64,000 nucleotides of DNA from contig NZ_CP036269.1 of NCBI RefSeq assembly GCF_007744675.1, positions 1 through 64,000 of the forward strand, written 5' to 3'. Origin of the DNA: Gimesia alba. GTDB taxonomy: Bacteria; Planctomycetota; Planctomycetia; Planctomycetales; Planctomycetaceae. The notes under the pieces are model-generated. The model saw nothing but the letters and a program-made list of their open reading frames with translations. It made no database searches and had not been told where the DNA came from. Positions 56,546-64,000 of this stretch are shown piece after piece. Both the position numbers and the translations under genes were made by a program. The first letter of the stretch is position 1. Each line of letters starts with the position of its first letter.

Positions 56546-57910
56546 ATGAGGAACGCAAACCAGATTCGAAACCGGGGACTTTCCCGCCGCGATTTTATGC
56601 GGCTCTCCGCGATGGGAGTACTGGGTACGGGAATGTCCGGCTGGTTACGTCGTCTGGCTGCCGAGACCGCGAATAATCCAGAGCGCAAACGCACCTGCAT
56701 TCTGCTCTGGATGTCGGGCGGTCCCAGTCAGTGTGATACGTTCGACTTGAAACCCGAGCACGAAAACGGCGGCCCCTTCAAACCGATCGATACCGATGTC
56801 GCCGGCATTCAGATTTCAGAGCATCTGCCCAAGCTGGCCAGCGTGATGAAGCATCTGGCTCCCATTCGTTCGATGAGTACGAAAGAAGGCGACCATACAC
56901 GGGCCACGTATTTACTCCGCACCGGATATCTGCCAACCGGGCCGCTGACCTATCCCACGATGGGGTCGTTATTCAGCAAAGAACTGGGAAACACAGATTC
57001 GGAACTTCCCAATTTTGTCAGTATCTCGCCGAACCGCACGCTTAGCCCGAACGCCTACGGTCCCGGTTTTCTGGGGCCGCAATTTGCACCCCTGGTGGTG
57101 GGTGAAGGAGCCGGCTTTGTCCAGATGGACGATCAAAATGTCGACGCCGCCTTGAAGGTCAAAAACCTGGAACTGCCGCAAGGCATCACCCGCAAGCAGG
57201 CAGATAACCGGCTGTCGATCTTGAAAGATCTTGAGAACGACTTTTCCGCCACGCATCCGGGCGTTCCCACCAACAGTCATCGCACAGCCTACGAAGCCGC
57301 AGTGCGGATGATGCGTTCGAAAGCCATTGAAGCCTTTCAACTCGATCAGGAGCCGGACACTCTGCGCGATGCTTACGGCCGCAATCGATTCGGGCAAGGT
57401 TGTTTACTCGCACGACGTTTGATCGAGCAGGGCGTGCCCTTCGTGGAAGTCTCTTTGAACGGCGTTCAAGGTTCGAACTCGTTTGGCTGGGATACCCATC
57501 AACAAAACTTCGAAGCGGTCCAGAGTTTGAGTGAAGTCCTCGATCCTGCCTGGGGAACGTTGATGACTGACCTCGAACAGCGGGGACTGTTAGATTCGAC
57601 GCTCGTTATCTGGATGGGAGAATTTGGCCGTACGCCCAAGATCAACCAGAATACGGGCCGCGACCATTTTCCCACAGCCTGGACCACTGTACTGGGCGGT
57701 GGCGGCATTCGCGGCGGACAGGTCGTCGGAAAAACGAGCGACGACGGTATGAAAGTCACCGATCAACCCATTGCCGTTCCCGATCTCCTGGCAACGATCT
57801 GCAAAGCACTGGGTCTCGACCCGGAAAAACAGAACATGTCCAACATCGGCCGCCCGATTCCCCTCGCCGACCACGGTGCCAAACCGATCGAAACGATTTT
57901 AAAGAGCTAA
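56546..57910 (+). CDS. DUF1501 protein with Tat signal (2)
   Basis: 454 aa from ATG 56546, which has AGAGG 9 nt upstream; ATG 56537 lies too close to it. Tat signal: LSRRDFMRLSAMGVLGTGM. Family motifs: CILLWMSGGPSQCDTFDLKP, KEGDHTRATYLLRTGY, VEVSLNGVQGSNSFGWDTHQ, WMGEFGRTPKINQNTGRDHF. It differs from the first DUF1501 protein mainly in the middle and has no DUF1549/1553 partner beside it. It is the only long plus-strand gene between the 37-bp inverted repeats besides the 365-aa protein. Confidence 0.92.
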   Translation: MRNANQIRNRGLSRRDFMRLSAMGVLGTGMSGWLRRLAAETANNPERKRTCILLWMSGGPSQCDTFDLKPEHENGGPFKPIDTDVAGIQISEHLPKLASVMKHLAPIRSMSTKEGDHTRATYLLRTGYLPTGPLTYPTMGSLFSKELGNTDSELPNFVSISPNRTLSPNAYGPGFLGPQFAPLVVGEGAGFVQMDDQNVDAALKVKNLELPQGITRKQADNRLSILKDLENDFSATHPGVPTNSHRTAYEAAVRMMRSKAIEAFQLDQEPDTLRDAYGRNRFGQGCLLARRLIEQGVPFVEVSLNGVQGSNSFGWDTHQQNFEAVQSLSEVLDPAWGTLMTDLEQRGLLDSTLVIWMGEFGRTPKINQNTGRDHFPTAWTTVLGGGGIRGGQVVGKTSDDGMKVTDQPIAVPDLLATICKALGLDPEKQNMSNIGRPIPLADHGAKPIETILKS

Positions 57911-57937
57911 TAACAAGTTTATCCCGTTCCCGTGTGC

Positions 57938-57960
57938 CACTGTCGGCTTGCCCGACAGTG
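57938..57960. repeat. 23-bp hairpin repeat (CACTGTCGG ... CCGACAGTG)
   Basis: Nine-base arms around CTTGC, 28 bp after the DUF1501 stop, without a T-run. It looks like a dispersed palindrome more than a factor-independent terminator. Confidence 0.65.
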
Positions 57961-58074
57961 CTGCTAAGACTTCCAAATAAGATGACCGGAACGTTTTAAG
58001 AGCACGGAAAATGACGCATTAAAATCTACCAACCCAGTTCGCCAGCCATCAGTGCCACTCAACGCGGAGAGAGT

Positions 58075-59172
58075 GTGGTTAAATCCATGTTGTTAGAAAA
58101 CAAAATTACGACGTCTGAGAAACGGTCTCTCCGCGTGCTTTTCTCTATCAGCTTTGTTTTCGGATGCTGCATCACCACGGTTCACAGCGAAGAGGCCGAA
58201 AATTCTCAACAACTCCAGCTCGACGAGGTGATTAAGAACATTCAAAGCACGAAAGAGAAATTATTGCGGGATCCTCGTGGCATCGCGATGGAATATACTT
58301 TCAGTGCCTTTAAAGATCCGACAGGCGATTTTGGATTCCAGGGTGATCACAGGGTCAAGAATGTCATCAAGTGGCCTCAATTATATATTGATGCAACGGG
58401 CGTGAACGTAGAAGATGGCAGTCTGTTTCATCGAACTTCTGTTTATGATTTTATGCGTCACAGGACTATAGCATTAGATCGGCCGCAGCAAAAAGCCGTC
58501 ATCTATCCCGCACGATTTCTATTTTCTTCAGCCCATTCAATCTATTATAAAAATCTTCACTACGCTGAAGGTCATCAGTTGTATCGTTTCGGACTACCAT
58601 TCTCGCAAGTGCCAACCATACCCGAGTGCTTTTCCAGTGGAAATTATCAAGTAGTGGGAATCGAAGACGTCGACGGAGAAACGTGTATTCATATTCAACA
58701 TGCAGGCTTTGATGATATCTGGATTTCAAAGGAGCATGGGTTTCACGTACATCAAAGAGTGGTGACGTATGGCCCAGATCAGCCCCGTCAATTTGAGACG
58801 CTCGTGCTTAGTTATCAACTCATCGATCAAAAAAAGAATTTATGGGTTCCGATGAAAATCCAGCGAAAGGAATATTTTGGAATTGATAGTGAAGCAGAGT
58901 TACATAATCAGGTAAGACTGGGACTGGAAATCAACGTCACCAAAATTTCAATCGGTAACATTGATGAATCGGTATTCGCGTTACATATTCCCAACGGTTT
59001 TCATGTCTCTGATTTACTGGTTGAAGAGAAATATTACGTTAAGAACCCTCCTTTTGACGGTGCTGTGGGCATGTCAACCTGGATCGCGTTCGGGCTGATC
59101 TTCGTGGGCTTCATTGTTGTTTTTCTGGTAATCAGTTTGTCACTCTTTAAAAGAAACCGAACAAAACTCTAA
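58075..59172 (+). CDS. Membrane-anchored secreted protein of unknown function
   Basis: 365 aa from GTG 58075 (GGAG 5 nt upstream); ATG 58087 is an alternative. N-terminal signal or anchor: VLFSISFVFGCCITTVHS. A large extracytoplasmic domain follows (HRVKNVIKWPQLYIDATGVN, YQVVGIEDVDGETCIHIQHA, QFETLVLSYQLIDQKKNLWV). A C-terminal helix STWIAFGLIFVGFIVVFLVISL is followed by basic KRNRTKL. The two ends suggest one domain between two membrane passes. No family was recognised; outer-membrane lipoprotein-sorting-like features are weak. Confidence 0.75.
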   Translation: MVKSMLLENKITTSEKRSLRVLFSISFVFGCCITTVHSEEAENSQQLQLDEVIKNIQSTKEKLLRDPRGIAMEYTFSAFKDPTGDFGFQGDHRVKNVIKWPQLYIDATGVNVEDGSLFHRTSVYDFMRHRTIALDRPQQKAVIYPARFLFSSAHSIYYKNLHYAEGHQLYRFGLPFSQVPTIPECFSSGNYQVVGIEDVDGETCIHIQHAGFDDIWISKEHGFHVHQRVVTYGPDQPRQFETLVLSYQLIDQKKNLWVPMKIQRKEYFGIDSEAELHNQVRLGLEINVTKISIGNIDESVFALHIPNGFHVSDLLVEEKYYVKNPPFDGAVGMSTWIAFGLIFVGFIVVFLVISLSLFKRNRTKL

Positions 59173-59314
59173 GTGTATCATATGCTGCTGCAACGTTCTT
59201 ATTCTGTTAAATGTCGGGCGGGACCCATGTGTCCGCCCGTGTGGTTTGATTCGTTTGTGTTTTGACTAACGAATGATTCTTACGGATCCAGTGGAACGAC
59301 TATACCAGTCTGGA

Positions 59315-59351
59315 TCTCTCCAGGCGGGTCGGCACATAGACCGACCCCTAC
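59315..59351 (-). repeat. 37-bp repeat, copy 2 of an inverted pair
   Basis: Complement identical to 54624-54660. It lies 24 bp downstream of the small membrane protein's 3' end on minus. A related GGGCGG...CCGCCC hairpin lies near 59217-59240. Confidence 0.85.
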
Positions 59352-59375
59352 GACTGTTCGGGTTTCCCGCAACAT

Positions 59376-59606
59376 TCAGAAAACACTATAAATCACGATC
59401 TGAATCGCCAGCGCCAGACAGGCCCAGATTTTCAGATTCTGATACCAGGGAGCGGTTTCGGAGGGTGTGGCGTTTTCTTTAGGCAGCCGTACGACCCAGA
59501 TCAGAACGGCGATCAGCGTTCCCAGAAACAGGCCGCGCACACACCACAGCGGAATCGGAACCACCAGCTCACGAATGAAATTGCCAATGTGATGTAGCGG
59601 CGTCAT
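59376..59606 (-). CDS. Small two-helix membrane protein coupled to SSS symporter
   Basis: 76 aa. Helices: VRGLFLGTLIAVLIWVVRLP (about 24-42) and LKIWACLALAIQIVIYSVF (58-76). It begins MTPLHHIGNFIRELV. Its ATG overlaps the TGA of the symporter gene as ATGA (59603-59606), indicating coupled translation. The size and placement recall the small partner subunits found with some solute:sodium symporters, but no named family was recognised. It is the last gene of the minus-strand unit. Confidence 0.75.
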   Translation of the reverse strand: MTPLHHIGNFIRELVVPIPLWCVRGLFLGTLIAVLIWVVRLPKENATPSETAPWYQNLKIWACLALAIQIVIYSVF

Positions 59607-61183
59607 GCTTGCCCCCTGTTTGGTTTGAGGCTGAAGACCAGGCCTTCAATTTTTTCGGCCGGCTCTGGTTTAGTAAGAAAACTGATGATGACAATCAACG
59701 AGAACGAGACCACAAAAGCCCAGATCGAAAAGTACAGAAACGGTTCGGAAATCTGGAACAGCGGATCGATTCCCAGCGCGGTATAAACGGGTTCCTGATT
59801 CAATGTAAACAGAGAAATCGAAAAACAGACGCCCACAATGAAGCCGATGAAAGCGGCAATGCCGGTGGCCCGTTTCCATAACAGTCCCGTTAATAAAATT
59901 GCAAACGCGGGTCCCTGGAAGAACGCCATCAAGGTCTGGAAGATCGTATAAATACCTTCGCTGCGCGTCATCAGGAAAAACGAAAACCCAATCGCCCAGA
60001 TCACTAGCAGAAACGTGACACCACGTCCAATTTTCAATAACGATTCATCTGTCGCATCTCGGCGATAAAAGCGTTTGTAAAAATCATTCGTGACAATAGT
60101 CGATGCCGAGTTCAGATAGGAGTCGATGCTCGACATCAGCGCCGCTAGAAACGCCGCCAGGAACAGGCCTTTCAAACCGACGGGCAGCAGGTGCGAAATC
60201 AACTCGGGAAACGCCTGATCGCCGTCAGTCAATTCCGGGAATTTCACAAACGCGATCAAGCCGGGTACAGCTACGATGACGGGAATCAGATTCTTCAATA
60301 ACGCCCCCCAGACGTAGGCGGCTTTCGCGTCGAACTCACTCTTTGCCCCCAGCGAGCGTTGGACAATCGCCTGATTACCAATCCAGTAGGCGGGGCTCAA
60401 AATCAAAGCCAGGCCGAAGAAGATCCCCGTCCAGGGGAACGGCGTATCCGCATCCGCGGGCAAGATGAGTGAAGTATGCGAGACCTGCTCCGCCTCTCCG
60501 TTCTCCGCGAGTTCTTTCTGTTGCTGTATCTGTTCCTGCTGTTCGATGGCCGCCTGAAATTCTTTGACGCCTCCCAGGTCAATGATGCCCAACACCAGGA
60601 CCAGCAGACAGCCGCCAATCATGATCACGCATTGAATCATGTCGGTATACACGACGGCCGCGAGTCCCCCGGAAATCGTGTAGACGCCCACCAGAAACGC
60701 GGTCAGATAAATGCAGGCATTGACGGTCATTCCCAGATGCACGTGCATCATTTTAGCCGACGCCAGCAGCATGATGCCCAGGTTACACGCCATGAAGATG
60801 ATCCAGCAGATTGCGAGCGCCGAACGCACGGCGACGTTAAAGCGGCGTTCCATATATTCGGGAATCGTCGTCACCCCACTCCGCCAGAAAAAGGGGATGA
60901 AAACAAACGCGGCGATGATCATCGCGGGCACGCAACCGATCCATTCAAAATTCGCAACCGCCAGGCCATGCTGATGGGCGGCACCACCAGTTCCCACAAT
61001 ATCGACGGCACCAATGTCGGTCGCCACCAGCGACATGCCGATGGCCCACCAGGGGAGACGTCGCCCGGCCAGAAAGTAATCCGAGCCGGTTTTGATTTTG
61101 GAACCGATATAAAGTCCCAGTGCTAATGTTCCAATCAGATATGCAGCGATGACGGCAAAATCAAGGAACGACAGGGTCTGCAT
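59603..61183 (-). CDS. Solute:sodium symporter (SSS family)
   Basis: 526 aa from ATG 61183; the frame extends to 61318, but the added 45 residues are not membrane-like. About 13 transmembrane helices are present. Family features: FLAGRRLPWWAIGMSLVATDIGAVDIVGTG in the first quarter, GGLAAVVYTDMIQ (SSS signature) near residue 160, and LAAFLAALMSSIDSYLNSAST near 345 with sodium-site Ser residues. A loop with a Gln/Glu-rich stretch (EQQEQIQQQKELAENG) is unusual. Sugar, sialate or carboxylate are possible substrates. It is coupled to the small 76-aa protein. Confidence 0.92.
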   Translation of the reverse strand: MQTLSFLDFAVIAAYLIGTLALGLYIGSKIKTGSDYFLAGRRLPWWAIGMSLVATDIGAVDIVGTGGAAHQHGLAVANFEWIGCVPAMIIAAFVFIPFFWRSGVTTIPEYMERRFNVAVRSALAICWIIFMACNLGIMLLASAKMMHVHLGMTVNACIYLTAFLVGVYTISGGLAAVVYTDMIQCVIMIGGCLLVLVLGIIDLGGVKEFQAAIEQQEQIQQQKELAENGEAEQVSHTSLILPADADTPFPWTGIFFGLALILSPAYWIGNQAIVQRSLGAKSEFDAKAAYVWGALLKNLIPVIVAVPGLIAFVKFPELTDGDQAFPELISHLLPVGLKGLFLAAFLAALMSSIDSYLNSASTIVTNDFYKRFYRRDATDESLLKIGRGVTFLLVIWAIGFSFFLMTRSEGIYTIFQTLMAFFQGPAFAILLTGLLWKRATGIAAFIGFIVGVCFSISLFTLNQEPVYTALGIDPLFQISEPFLYFSIWAFVVSFSLIVIISFLTKPEPAEKIEGLVFSLKPNRGQA

Positions 61184-61333
61184 GGTGAATGAACCTTTAA
61201 AGACATTCCGGTTTAAGGGAAAGAATGAGATTTCACAGACAGAGAGTACGAGCGACTTCGATCCCACCATACAGCGCACGTCAGAAAAAATCGACTCTGC
61301 CTGCGAAAAACAAAACACGGCCGATGCAGGCGT

Positions 61334-62095
61334 TCATTTTTTCTGAGTCGAGAGGACCTGCTTGATCTGGGGCATCAACAGATCGGCCACCATTCGCTGC
61401 CCCTTGGTATTGGGGTGAATGCCATCCAGTAACAGATCATGGGCCGACTGACCGGGTTGTTTCGCATACGTTTCAAAGGCGGCGTAGATATCGACCAGGG
61501 GCACGTTGGTTTCTTTGGCGATCTGTCGCACCGTTTCGGCATACGCCTTCAAAAACAGATTGAAGCCGTCCGGATCATCGGGGTCATAAGGCGGTTTGCC
61601 ATACAGTTTTTGAATGCGGGGAATCCATCGCAGAGAATTTGGCGTCATCAGAACCATTGCGATCTGTTTCTCTTTGAGTTGTTTGATCAACGAACGCAGA
61701 TTGGCCTCGTATTGATCTTTCGACACGCGTGATTTCGTAGCCGGCGGATCTTTCCAGACATCGACGGCGGAATCGTTAATACCATATTGAATCACCACCA
61801 GATCTGGTTCATGCTGCAGCACATCTTTTTCAAAGCGGGTGACTGCCTGCCGCGTGTTGTTGCCACCAATGCCCGCGTTGATCACTTTGACCGGGATTCC
61901 CTGCTGCGGCAATTCTTTCTCCAGAATCATCGAATACACCACCAGCGGTCCCCTTGTCGCCGTGGTCGAGTCGCCGAACGTGACGATGGTGAATGGTTCT
62001 GCCGATTCTTTTTCCGCAGCAGAGAGAGATGTGTCGAGCAAACTGCCTGTTAACAGTGAGCAACAGAAGAGGAAAAACGCAACACGGTGAACCAT
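61334..62095 (-). CDS. Secreted SGNH/GDSL hydrolase
   Basis: 253 aa. Signal peptide: VAFFLFCCSLLTGSLLDTSLSAAE. Block I: VTFGDSTTATRG with catalytic Ser43. Block II: NAGIGGNNTR. Block III: IQYGINDSAV. Block V: LLLDGIHPNTKGQ with catalytic Asp and His. All four SGNH residues are present. It probably deacylates a carbohydrate or lipid outside the cytoplasm. It lies 150 bp upstream of the symporter on the same strand, so it may share its regulation. Confidence 0.92.
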   Translation of the reverse strand: MVHRVAFFLFCCSLLTGSLLDTSLSAAEKESAEPFTIVTFGDSTTATRGPLVVYSMILEKELPQQGIPVKVINAGIGGNNTRQAVTRFEKDVLQHEPDLVVIQYGINDSAVDVWKDPPATKSRVSKDQYEANLRSLIKQLKEKQIAMVLMTPNSLRWIPRIQKLYGKPPYDPDDPDGFNLFLKAYAETVRQIAKETNVPLVDIYAAFETYAKQPGQSAHDLLLDGIHPNTKGQRMVADLLMPQIKQVLSTQKK

Positions 62096-62430
62096 GGAAA
62101 TAACCTTGTCTGTGATGCCGAATCAATGAAGAAAGCTGAGTGCTATCGAACTAGTTTAGACTAAACGATGACAGCCGGGCTCGCAATTGTGATTCCGCAG
62201 GTAAATCAGGGGGATGCTGAATATGATTGGGAGACACACTGTCCGGTAAGCAGCACCTCAGTTGATTCCGTCGATAACCGAAAGGTTCAGGTATGGACAT
62301 AGCACCAGACTGCTGTTACAAATGATTTTTCCAGACAAACATAAAACCCTGTTTCAACCACCGATATTTCCATTGAAAAAGCGATCAAACCAGATGGAAT
62401 TCCAGTACGTTCTTTTTGCCCGGAAATTCG
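62096..62430. other. Intergenic region, nothing recognised
   Basis: 335 bp between divergent genes. No repeat, ORF or hairpin was noticed. Confidence 0.45.
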
Positions 62431-63993
62431 ATGCTTGACCAAAATCCCCCAGAGCCGTCTCAATTAGAGAACCGGTGCCTGCAGAATGTGGGGCGGGGTT
62501 TACTGGGCCTGTCTGTCGTCAGCTGGTTCGTACTGATGTGGCCCATGTGGTCAGGTGGTCCGCTCGTAATGGATGAGCATGGTTCATACTGGATCATCGA
62601 TTCCGGCTTGCCCGGTACCTCTCTGATGCGCAGCCTGGACTACGCTGCCATTCCACCTCTTTCCAGTTGGATTCAACAGGTGTTTCTGACGGTGTTGGGG
62701 AAATCGGAATTCACGTTTCGTCTTTCCTCCGCCCTTTGCGCACTGGGGGCCATCTTCGTCAGTTATCTGGCTGGTAAGGAGCTGGGGTCTCCACTGACCG
62801 GGGGCTTGGCTGCGCTCCTGGTTGCCTGGCACCCGGAAGCGATGGATGAGGTGCGCATTGCCCGTTGTTATGGACTGGTGTTATTGCTGGGTGCAACTGT
62901 GATTTGGGCAACAATTCGCTGGCATCGCACTCCGGGTTCGCTGCGGGTGGCGCTGTTCTGGAGCCTGGCCTCGGCTGCTTTACTGTGGACGCATTATACC
63001 TCGGCTTTGCTGGTGATTCTTTCTGGTCTGTCGGTCGCGGTTTCCTCTTTTGTCCGTCGTGATCTCAGTCGTGCGACTCTTTCCCGGCTGTTGGTTGCCG
63101 CCTTACTCGTCAGCGTGTTGTGCGTACCTTTAATACCCTCCATTTTCCGTCTCAAGGAATGGGGGCCGATCTTGAATTTCAGCGACAGCAGCACTTCCAT
63201 CTGGAACGTAATTGGTCCGTTCTGGTGGGTCGGATTACCGGTGGGAGTTGTCGCGGTGATCGCGTTGGCGCGCAGTCGTCCTCAGCAGGAAATCTCACGA
63301 TCGGGACTGTGGATCACCGGCGCCTGTTCGCTGCTGCCGCTATTGATTTTAGCCGCGCTGGCTTCGAGTGACATGTCGAGCCTGGCGAACCCCCGCTATC
63401 GGGTGGCCTATGCACCGGCAGGTGCCTGCTTTCTGGCGCTACTGCTGACATCTTCCCGGTACTGGAAAGTTTCTATCGGTGCAGCGCTCGTGGTGTTAGT
63501 TGCCTCCTGGTCACTCACTCCACTGGGACCCTGGGAACTGGGCAGGCTCGGGTCTGCTACGGAACAGGAGTGGCGGGAACTCAATGCCTACGTTGCGGAT
63601 AACGCGAAACCCGGCGAACCGATTCTCGTGCAAAGTGGTTTAACAGAGAGTTATCTGGTTCCGTTTTATACGGAGGATCGGGTCTTTCTGGAATATGTGG
63701 CTTGCCGCGTGAGTCGGTTTTATGTGGAAACAGCGCATCCGCGTTACGCCCTGCCTTATGTCTGGAATCCGCAAACGGGCGTGATCGACTTCTTTCGCGA
63801 GCTGTTACAGAGCTGGCATTCCGATCCCGGTTCGTTCTGGGTCGCCTGTGCCACCGATACGGACCTGAATCAAAGTTCTCTGAATGGAATCCAGGCCATT
63901 GCACGGGAGACCGGCTTCGTTCCGCTGGAAACGCAAACGTGGCCCAGTGCGACGCTCATCCATTTTCAGCGACAACCAGGAAGCAGCAAATGA
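62431..63993 (+). CDS. GT-C-type integral membrane glycosyltransferase (GT39/ArnT-like)
   Basis: 520 aa from ATG 62431 (GGAA 6 nt upstream); TTG 62416 is a weaker alternative. Around 10 membrane helices follow a short cytosolic N-terminus. The first periplasmic loop has VMDEHGSYW with Asp48-Glu49, the acidic pair of GT-C enzymes; PPLSSWIQQVFLTVLGKSEF and FRLSSALCALGAIFVSYLAG are typical of the PMT/ArnT family. WHPEAMDEVRIARCYGLVLL gives the second loop. The C-terminal 130 residues are periplasmic. Lipid-linked sugar donor and acceptor are unknown. Its stop overlaps the next ATG. Confidence 0.82.
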   Translation: MLDQNPPEPSQLENRCLQNVGRGLLGLSVVSWFVLMWPMWSGGPLVMDEHGSYWIIDSGLPGTSLMRSLDYAAIPPLSSWIQQVFLTVLGKSEFTFRLSSALCALGAIFVSYLAGKELGSPLTGGLAALLVAWHPEAMDEVRIARCYGLVLLLGATVIWATIRWHRTPGSLRVALFWSLASAALLWTHYTSALLVILSGLSVAVSSFVRRDLSRATLSRLLVAALLVSVLCVPLIPSIFRLKEWGPILNFSDSSTSIWNVIGPFWWVGLPVGVVAVIALARSRPQQEISRSGLWITGACSLLPLLILAALASSDMSSLANPRYRVAYAPAGACFLALLLTSSRYWKVSIGAALVVLVASWSLTPLGPWELGRLGSATEQEWRELNAYVADNAKPGEPILVQSGLTESYLVPFYTEDRVFLEYVACRVSRFYVETAHPRYALPYVWNPQTGVIDFFRELLQSWHSDPGSFWVACATDTDLNQSSLNGIQAIARETGFVPLETQTWPSATLIHFQRQPGSSK

Positions 63994-64000
63994 GCGAGTT
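63990..64000 (+). CDS. Start of a further gene, cut by the window end
   Basis: ATG AGC GAG begins at 63990, overlapping the TGA of the glycosyltransferase gene as ATGA. Only three codons (Met-Ser-Glu) are visible, so nothing can be said of the product. Confidence 0.4.

Noticed and set aside
54624-59351. Insertion sequence or composite transposon
   Set aside because: Terminal inverted repeats exist, but there is no transposase, target-site duplication or odd codon use between them.

Overview
The window is bacterial and almost certainly from a planctomycete, probably close to Gimesia. The evidence is the combination of two DUF1501 Tat-exported proteins, a DUF1559-type protein with an N-terminal MJ0042-like zinc ribbon, three secreted sulfatases beside a BNR sialidase and several secreted beta-propellers, a free-standing FloA flotillin, and short palindromic intergenic repeats. 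It opens on the ATG of dnaA, as chromosomes usually do when numbered from the replication origin. Functions are read from the translated sequence by motif and family memory only; no database search was run.

Layout. 0-5.7 kb is the replication block: dnaA, a probable oriC, dnaN, a dciA-like DUF721 gene and gyrB, all on plus. 5.7-9 kb on minus holds hpt, truD and a secreted protein of unknown function. 9-10.8 kb is repeat-rich and mostly non-coding, with a marC gene bracketed by imperfect 50-bp direct repeats. 10.8-16 kb holds an AraC/GyrI-type regulator, a decayed copy of the 5' end of an ECF sigma gene fused in frame to a serine hydrolase gene, the intact ECF sigma gene and its overlapping membrane partner. 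16-25.5 kb carries assorted genes: a SUKH-like protein, a sialate O-acetylesterase, an S9 peptidase and a large secreted propeller. 25.7-29.4 kb is a histone-deacetylase-family gene followed by a Pat/ACD-GNAT fusion, a candidate reversible lysine-acetylation pair. 29.4-32 kb holds a broken DUF6933-like gene, a GIY-YIG protein, a rhodanese and a DUF1559 protein.

32-49.5 kb is one long minus-strand stretch. From 43.8 down to 33.6 kb a tightly packed set (a SUKH-like gene, three sulfatases, propellers, a HEAT-like protein and a sialidase) looks like an operon for sulfated or sialylated glycans. Upstream of it lie lutABC (L-lactate oxidation), an aldo/keto reductase, an FAD oxidoreductase and a RidA-family protein. 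49.8-54.6 kb on plus has floA, a small protein, a ketoacyl-synthase-III homologue and an alginate-export-type porin ending in a clear rho-independent terminator. 54.6-59.4 kb is bracketed by a 37-bp inverted repeat and holds a lipoprotein, an alpha/beta hydrolase, DUF1501 and a membrane-anchored secreted protein. 59.4-62.1 kb on minus is an SSS symporter with an overlapping 76-aa membrane protein and a secreted SGNH hydrolase. The window closes with a GT-C-type glycosyltransferase.

The most noteworthy items are the oriC with a DnaA-trio-like element, the short DnaA, the deacetylase/acetyltransferase pair, the sigma-gene remnant, the broken DUF6933-like gene, the non-canonical sulfatase active-site motif and several repeat families. 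I found no CRISPR array, tRNA, rRNA, prophage or insertion sequence.
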